Source: Acidimicrobiales bacterium
GTDB taxonomy: Bacteria; Actinomycetota; Acidimicrobiia; Acidimicrobiales; RAAP-2
NCBI GenBank assembly: GCA_017883105.1
Contig: JADGOF010000200.1
Coordinates: 1 to 5,132, forward strand
Direction: 5' to 3'
DNA: 5,132 nt
Notes under the pieces: model-generated
Databases searched by the model: none
The model's input: only the letters and a program-made list of their open reading frames with translations
Told to the model about the DNA's origin: nothing
Position numbers and translations under genes: made by a program
Part shown: piece after piece, positions 4,832 through 5,132 of the stretch
Numbering within the stretch: the first letter of the stretch is position 1
How the letters are laid out: each line of letters starts with the position of its first letter

Positions 4832-5132
4832 TCAGCTCGCCGCGGCAGCGGCCGGAGCGGAGCCGGCGGACTCGCCGCCGCTGTGCCGACGCCGACGACG
4901 GCGCTTGGCGGCATCGCCCTCGGTCGTACCGGCGCTCGCGCCTTCTCTCACTGCAGCCGTGGCCGTGTCGGCGACGACTTCTCCATTGCGGCGACGGACG
5001 CGCTGCCGATCCTGCTTCGCCTCGTCGGACGCCTCGTCGGTGTTCTTGTGACGCGGACGTTCCTTGCCACGATCGCGATCGTGGTCCCGACCGCCGTCAC
5101 GACCGTGGCCATGGCCATGGTCCTTGCCGTGG
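4832..5132 (-). CDS. C-terminal tail of an Arg/Gly/His-rich protein, possibly a DEAD-box RNA helicase (partial)
   Basis: The frame enters from the right edge and ends at TGA (4834-4832), giving 99 visible residues. The visible part is low complexity: a His/Gly/Asp/Arg-rich stretch (HGKDHGHGHGRDGGRD, then DHDRDRGKERPRH), an acidic and basic mixed segment (NTDEASDEAKQDRQRVRRR), a run of six arginines (AKRRRRRRHSGG), and an Ala-rich end (SAPAAAAS). Such charged, disordered tails are typical of RNA-binding proteins. In actinobacteria, DEAD/DEAH-box RNA helicases commonly end this way, and RNase E/G or ribosome-associated proteins can as well. No catalytic domain lies inside the window, so the identity is a guess from composition. 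The frame is supported by the continuous reading with third-position GC preference and by the strong terminator just after the stop. Confidence 0.7.
   Translation of the reverse strand, partial: HGKDHGHGHGRDGGRDHDRDRGKERPRHKNTDEASDEAKQDRQRVRRRNGEVVADTATAAVREGASAGTTEGDAAKRRRRRRHSGGESAGSAPAAAAAS

Noticed and set aside
1..5132. CRISPR array, insertion sequence or transposase
   Set aside because: No regularly spaced repeats, no terminal inverted repeats flanking a transposase-like frame, and no recombinase motifs were seen.

Overview
The window is high-GC and looks actinobacterial. The tRNA gene has no encoded CCA end, both complete protein genes use G/C-ending codons heavily, the repressor belongs to a LacI subgroup common in actinomycetes, and the gene cut off at the right edge ends in an Arg-rich tail. 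I cannot name a genus from this.

Layout from left to right. A short hairpin (1-18) and a tRNA-Glu(CUC) gene (26-98) with its own strong terminator (104-139) open the window. About 360 bases without a convincing gene follow (140-499). The centrepiece is a 938-residue protein on the minus strand (500-3316). It fuses an N-terminal beta-phosphoglucomutase-type HAD domain directly to a complete GH65 inverting disaccharide phosphorylase. A 352-base divergent spacer (3317-3668) holds two facing promoters, two palindromes with an identical GATCGTTC core, and further inverted and direct repeats. A LacI-family repressor is read to the right (3669-4700). A terminator hairpin with a 17-bp perfect stem (4766-4809) separates it from a convergent partial gene on the minus strand (4832-5132) that encodes an Arg/Gly/His-rich C-terminal tail.

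How the genes work together. GH65 phosphorylases release beta-glucose 1-phosphate from alpha-glucosides using inorganic phosphate, and beta-phosphoglucomutase converts that product to glucose 6-phosphate. One polypeptide therefore appears able to take an alpha-glucoside to a glycolytic intermediate without ATP. The divergent LacI-type regulator is its likely controller. One palindrome overlaps the predicted -35 element of the phosphorylase promoter, and a second with the same core lies just upstream of the repressor's ribosome binding site. No sugar transporter is present in the window and the enzyme has no signal peptide, so the substrate must be made inside the cell or imported by a system encoded elsewhere. 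The exact disaccharide cannot be read from the sequence.
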